Below, piece after piece: positions 60,269-64,000 of a stretch of DNA of 64,000 bases. How positions within the stretch are numbered: the first letter of the stretch is position 1; each line of letters opens with the position of its first letter. Below the pieces are notes generated by a model. It was not told the DNA's origin. It ran no database searches and was given only the letters and a program-made list of their open reading frames with translations. Both the position numbers and the translations under genes were made by a program. The DNA comes from DATENM01 sp045807725 (GTDB lineage: Bacteria > Acidobacteriota > Blastocatellia > UBA7656), in NCBI GenBank assembly GCA_045807725.1, contig JBJMGV010000017.1:1-64000 (forward strand). The letters run 5' to 3'.

Positions 60269-61792
60269 ATGGGATTCTCGGCGATTGATTACATCGTCCT
60301 GCTGTTGTACCTCGTGGGCATCACTGTCTTCGGCATGCGCTTTCGCCGCACACAGCGCACGGTCAAAGACTACTTCATCGGCTCGAAGGACACCTCGTGG
60401 GTCGTCATCAGCCTTTCCATCGTCGCCACTGAAACCAGCACGCTGACCTTGATCGGTGTGCCGGCGCTGGCTTACTCATCGCAGGCGCGGCCAGAGATGG
60501 GCGGCAGCCTGACTTACCTGCAAGTCGTCTTCGGCTACGTCATCGCACGCTTCATCATCAGCCTGTTGTTCATCCCGGCTTATTTCAAAGGCGAGTTGCT
60601 GACGGCTTACGAACTGCTCAAGCGACGCTTCGGCCCGCACACGAAGAACTTCGCCGCGTCGCTCTTTTTAATTATGCGGGCGCTGGCCGAAGGCGTGCGC
60701 GTCTTTGCCGCATCCTTAGTCTTGAGCGCCGTGTTGAGCGCCAGCCTGCCGGGCCTGCCGCACCTGTGGCTGTGGTCGATTCTCGCCGTCGGCTTGTTGA
60801 CGCTCGTGTACACCTTTGAAGGCGGCATTGCGGCGGTCATCTGGACGGACCTGATTCAACTGGTCATCTACGTGGCTGGCTCGCTGCTGGCCGGATATAT
60901 GTTATTGCGACTGATCCCCGGCGGCTGGAGCACGGTCGTCGCCGAAGCTGCGCCGGTCAACAAGTTTCAAATCATCTCATTCGCGTGGGACTTCAAGCTG
61001 CCGTTCACATTCTGGGCGGGGCTGCTGGGCGGCACGTGCTTGACGATGGCCTCGCACGGCACGGATCAACTGCTCGTGCAGCGCTTGCTGACGTGCCGCG
61101 ATCAGCGCGACAGCCAGAAAGCGATTATCCTGAGCGGCTTCGTCGTGCTCTTTCAGTTCGCGCTTTTTCTGTTGATCGGCGTGATGCTGTTCGTCTACTA
61201 CAAATACTTCCCGCTCGACGCGCAGCTTGCGAGCAACGACGAAATCTTTCCCTTCTTCATCGTGCATCGCCTGCCGCACGGCATTTCGGGATTGGTCATC
61301 GCGGCCATCTTTGCGGCGGCGATGTCGAACCTGAGCGGCTCGCTCAACTCGCTGGCCTCGACGACGCTGCTTGATTTCTATAAGCCGCTCGCGGGTCGCG
61401 GCAAGAGCGACGAGAGCCTATTGAAATTATCGCGCTGGTTCACCGCCGCGTGGGGCGTCGTGCTGATCGGGATCGCAGTGCTAGCAAGCGAGCGGGCCGG
61501 GTCGGTCTTCACGGTGGGACTGACAATCGCGTCGCTTGTGTACGGGCCAATGCTCGGCGCGTTCCTGCTCGGCGTGATGAGCCGCCGCGCCAATCAAACC
61601 GGCGTGATGACCGGCATGGCCGTGTCGCTGGGATTTATGTTGCTCATCAAAATCTATACGCCGATTGCGTGGACGTGGTACGTGCTGATGGGCACGGTGG
61701 TCTGTCTCGCGGTCGGCTACGGTGTCAGCCTGCTGGGCAAGCCTTCGACTCAGCCGGCGGTTGAAACGGTGAGCAGCGCCGCCAACGATTAG
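60269..61792 (+). CDS. Sodium:solute symporter (SSS family)
   Basis: 507 residues, about 13 helices; the ATG at 60269 opens the first helix (FSAIDYIVLLLYLVGITVFG). SSS landmarks: KDYFIGSKDTSWVVISLSIVATETSTLTLIG, FEGGIAAVIWTDLIQLVIY, and SNLSGSLNSLASTTLLDFYKPL carrying the sodium-site serines. Belongs to the group that imports sugars or sialic/amino sugars. Placed between a BadF kinase and a cell-wall hydrolase fusion on the same strand, it probably carries MurNAc, GlcNAc or anhydro forms; this is inference. Confidence 0.9.
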   Translation: MGFSAIDYIVLLLYLVGITVFGMRFRRTQRTVKDYFIGSKDTSWVVISLSIVATETSTLTLIGVPALAYSSQARPEMGGSLTYLQVVFGYVIARFIISLLFIPAYFKGELLTAYELLKRRFGPHTKNFAASLFLIMRALAEGVRVFAASLVLSAVLSASLPGLPHLWLWSILAVGLLTLVYTFEGGIAAVIWTDLIQLVIYVAGSLLAGYMLLRLIPGGWSTVVAEAAPVNKFQIISFAWDFKLPFTFWAGLLGGTCLTMASHGTDQLLVQRLLTCRDQRDSQKAIILSGFVVLFQFALFLLIGVMLFVYYKYFPLDAQLASNDEIFPFFIVHRLPHGISGLVIAAIFAAAMSNLSGSLNSLASTTLLDFYKPLAGRGKSDESLLKLSRWFTAAWGVVLIGIAVLASERAGSVFTVGLTIASLVYGPMLGAFLLGVMSRRANQTGVMTGMAVSLGFMLLIKIYTPIAWTWYVLMGTVVCLAVGYGVSLLGKPSTQPAVETVSSAAND

Positions 61793-61837
61793 GATTATGG
61801 AGCAGCTTACAAGACAATTTGTCAGGCAGTCAGCGGC

Positions 61838-61934
61838 ATTCACCGCAGAGACGCAGAGAACACGGAGCAGGCGCAGAGAAGATCACGTTTTTGCTCTGCG
61901 CCCTCTCAGCGTTCTCTGCGTCTCTGCGGTGAAT
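61838..61934. repeat. 97-bp palindrome of the CACCGCAGAGACGC family
   Basis: Perfect 24-bp arms, 61838-61861 and 61911-61934, each reading ATTCACCGCAGAGACGCAGA on its own strand. Same family as 30710-30809. Ends 27 bases before the next start codon. Confidence 0.9.
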
Positions 61935-61961
61935 CGGTTTACTCCTCAGACACTCCATCGC

Positions 61962-64000
61962 ATGCTGGTCAATGCGATAGTTGTCTTCATCCTGATCGCA
62001 ACCCTCTTGCCATTTCCACTGCTCGCGCAACGCAAAGCCGCAGCCGATCACGCTTCAACGCTCACGCAAGCCGCGCCCGAAGCCGTTGGGATGTCGAGCG
62101 AGCGGCTGGCGCGAATTGATGAAGCCGTGCGCGAGTCTATCGAACGCAAAGAGACGCCGGGCGCGGTCGTGCTGGTCGCACGGCGCGGGCGCGTCGTTTA
62201 TCGCAAAGCCTTCGGCGACCGCGCGATTGAGCCGCAGCGCGAGGCGATGACGGTTGACACGATCTTCGATCTCGCGTCGCTTACGAAAGTCGTCGCAACA
62301 ACGACAGCAATCATGATGTTAGTCGAGCGCGGCAAGCTGAGCCTCGCTGATCCAGTCTCGCTCTACATTCCTGAGTTTGCCGCAAACGGCAAAGAGCGCG
62401 TCACTATCGAGCAGGTGATGACGCACCGCGCCGGCCTCGTGCCGGATAACGAAATCGCCGATTACGTCGGCGTGACGGTCAATCCGCTCGAAGAGATTTA
62501 CAAGCTGCGACCAAGTTATGAGCCGGGCACGCGCTTCGTTTATTCGGACGTTGGCTTCATCGTCGCGGCAGAGATCGTCCGCCGCGTCTCAGGCAAACGC
62601 ATTGATGAGTTCGCCCGCGAAAACATCTTCGCGCCGCTCGGAATGAAAGATACGCGCTATCTGCCGATAGTGCAGGGGCCGGGGGTCGAGGGCCGGGGGC
62701 CTGAAGGAACAGCGGTAGAGGCTGGCGGCGACGGAATGCAGAGGGACGAGAATAACAAGCGTGCTATCTCAACCCGGCCCCTGCACCGCATCGCGCCGAC
62801 TGAAAACCGCGAAGGGCGCTGGATGCGCGGCGAAGTCCACGACCCACGCTCCTACGAGATGGGCGGCGTCGCCGGTCACGCCGGACTCTTCTCGACCGCA
62901 GATGACCTGGCCATCTTCTGCCAGATGATGTTGAACAAAGGTGAGCTGAACGGCACGCGCATTCTTGCGCCTTACACCATTGAGCGAATGCTCGATGCGC
63001 ACACGCTGCCGACTTCGCAGATGCGCGGCATCGGCTGGGATGTCAACACCAGCTTCTCAAGTAATCGCGGCGACCTCTTCCCGGTTGGCACGTTCGGCCA
63101 CACCGGCTTCACCGGCACGAGTTTGTGGCTCGACCCGGCGAGCGAAACATTTGTAATTGTGCTTACGAACCGCGTTCACCCGACAGGTCACGGCGACGTG
63201 ACGCGGCTGCGCTCATTCATCGCTTCGATTGTCGCGGCGAGCATCACCGCGCCGCCTTACGCGCCGGTCTTTGATTCGCTCGCCTCAGGCGTCTCAGTCA
63301 TCGAAGCGCCGCGCGCCGCCGTCAATCGCAGCGGGCCGCTGGTCGGGCCATTGCGTCCCGTGCTCACCGGCATTGACGTGTTGAGCCGTGACGGCTTCAA
63401 GGCGCTCGAAGGCCGACGTGTAGGATTGATTACTAACCACACGGGGCTTGACCGCGAAGGCCGTTCCACAATTGATCGGCTGGCGGCGGCGTCCAACTTG
63501 AAACTCGTCGCGCTCTTTTCGCCCGAACACGGGCTGCGCGGCATCGAAGACGCGAACGTTAAGAGCCTGCGCGACGAGAAGACCGGCCTGCCCATCTTCA
63601 GCTTGTATGACACGGGGACGAAGCGACCGACCGACGAGATGCTCGCCGGCATAGACACGCTGGTCTTCGACATACAGGATGTCGGGGCGCGCTTCTACAC
63701 CTACATCACGACGATGATGTACGCGATGGAAGAAGCGGCGCGGCGCAAGATCAAGTTCGTCGTGCTCGACCGCCCGAATCCCATCAACGGCTACGACATC
63801 GAAGGGCCGATTGCCGACGCCGACCTGCTGTCGTTCACTTCGCCTTATCCAATTCCGGTGCGACACGGCCTGACGATGGGCGAGCTGGCACAACTGTTCA
63901 ACGGCGAGCGCAAGCTTGGCCTGGACCTCACGGTCATCAAGATGGAAGGCTGGCGGCGGGCCGATTACTTTGACGCCACGTCGCTCGTGTGGGTCAACCC
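61962..64000 (+). CDS. Beta-lactamase-family serine hydrolase fused to DUF1343/NamZ (3' end cut by window)
   Basis: At least 679 residues. Signal peptide MLVNAIVVFILIATLLPFPL. Residues 45-440 form a class-C-like serine hydrolase: catalytic SxxK is S106-LT-K109 in DLASLTK; the second motif reads YSD instead of YxN; the third is GHTGFTG in place of KTG. From about 467, DUF1343: DVLSRDGFKALEGRRVGLITNHTGLD, LFSPEHGLRG, DVGARFYTYITTMMYAMEEAA. DUF1343 is NamZ, an exo-beta-N-acetylmuramidase (GH171). In Bacillus subtilis the same two activities are separate neighbours (AmiE-type and NamZ) in the MurNAc-recycling operon. An in-frame palindromic insert occupies residues about 237-275. No Shine-Dalgarno is obvious. 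Confidence 0.88.
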   Translation, partial: MLVNAIVVFILIATLLPFPLLAQRKAAADHASTLTQAAPEAVGMSSERLARIDEAVRESIERKETPGAVVLVARRGRVVYRKAFGDRAIEPQREAMTVDTIFDLASLTKVVATTTAIMMLVERGKLSLADPVSLYIPEFAANGKERVTIEQVMTHRAGLVPDNEIADYVGVTVNPLEEIYKLRPSYEPGTRFVYSDVGFIVAAEIVRRVSGKRIDEFARENIFAPLGMKDTRYLPIVQGPGVEGRGPEGTAVEAGGDGMQRDENNKRAISTRPLHRIAPTENREGRWMRGEVHDPRSYEMGGVAGHAGLFSTADDLAIFCQMMLNKGELNGTRILAPYTIERMLDAHTLPTSQMRGIGWDVNTSFSSNRGDLFPVGTFGHTGFTGTSLWLDPASETFVIVLTNRVHPTGHGDVTRLRSFIASIVAASITAPPYAPVFDSLASGVSVIEAPRAAVNRSGPLVGPLRPVLTGIDVLSRDGFKALEGRRVGLITNHTGLDREGRSTIDRLAAASNLKLVALFSPEHGLRGIEDANVKSLRDEKTGLPIFSLYDTGTKRPTDEMLAGIDTLVFDIQDVGARFYTYITTMMYAMEEAARRKIKFVVLDRPNPINGYDIEGPIADADLLSFTSPYPIPVRHGLTMGELAQLFNGERKLGLDLTVIKMEGWRRADYFDATSLVWVN
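62670..62786. repeat. Palindromic insert inside the hydrolase-NamZ gene
   Basis: GTGCAGGGGCCGGG (62670-62683) is the exact reverse complement of 62773-62786. The 117 bp between and including them encode Gly/Pro/Glu-rich residues with no counterpart in the serine-hydrolase fold. The reading frame is kept from the SxxK site through to DUF1343. Confidence 0.75.

Overview
The window looks like a chromosomal segment of an Acidobacteriota bacterium, probably of the class Blastocatellia. This is inferred from the gene families, not from a marker gene. The supporting signs are an Oar-like TonB-dependent receptor, ASPIC/UnbV-FG-GAP proteins, an acidobacterial VWFA-related protein, TPR proteins and a DUF1684 protein. 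The core DNA is GC-rich, and palindromic intergenic repeats of several families are abundant. No rRNA, tRNA, CRISPR array or intact insertion sequence was seen.

Layout. 1-9 kb: an asparaginase II-family gene cut by the left edge overlaps a class V aminotransferase, followed by an exported TolB-propeller amidohydrolase. A divergent HxlR/DoxX pair has a palindrome over the likely doxX start site. Then come a P-loop protein, a PEGA lipoprotein, an exordium-like exported protein and a DsbA-like thioredoxin. 9-16 kb (minus strand): metH, two YbjN-like paralogues and a bifunctional homocysteine methyltransferase/methylenetetrahydrofolate reductase. The last has a leader that reads as a SAM-II riboswitch with its promoter and an intrinsic terminator. 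16-19 kb: a small Cys-rich exported protein, a TPR protein and a DUF1684 protein. 19-37 kb (minus strand): a GH20 hexosaminidase, then a run of exported proteins: a 7-haem cytochrome, two CRTAC1 proteins, a VWFA protein, two TPR proteins and an Oar-like TonB receptor. 37-43 kb: a membrane-anchored putative regulator, an SSS symporter sharing an upstream 37-38 bp motif with the TonB receptor, dUTPase and small proteins.

43-58.5 kb is an accessory region with visibly lower GC, bounded by an 84%-identical 43-bp direct repeat. It encodes a DUF4407 membrane protein and a pseudokinase (minus strand). On the plus strand it encodes an exported PPC-TPR-CHAT protein, an ECF-like sigma factor and a putative anti-sigma, then a tight three-gene run. 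That run is a compact CHAT protease-like protein, an 873-residue protein with an N-terminal zinc ribbon and a possible degenerate STAND ATPase, and a protein that appears to be built of repeated SPFH/Band-7-like units. The CHAT protein ends with a roughly 20-residue motif that recurs near the N-terminus of the next protein. This is the pattern of a shared adaptor or amyloid-type signalling motif, and it makes the cluster the best candidate for an undescribed conflict or signalling system.

59-64 kb: a BadF-family sugar kinase, an SSS symporter and a beta-lactamase-family/DUF1343 (NamZ) fusion that runs off the right edge. Together they suggest salvage of cell-wall amino sugars. A palindromic repeat is inserted in frame inside the fusion gene.
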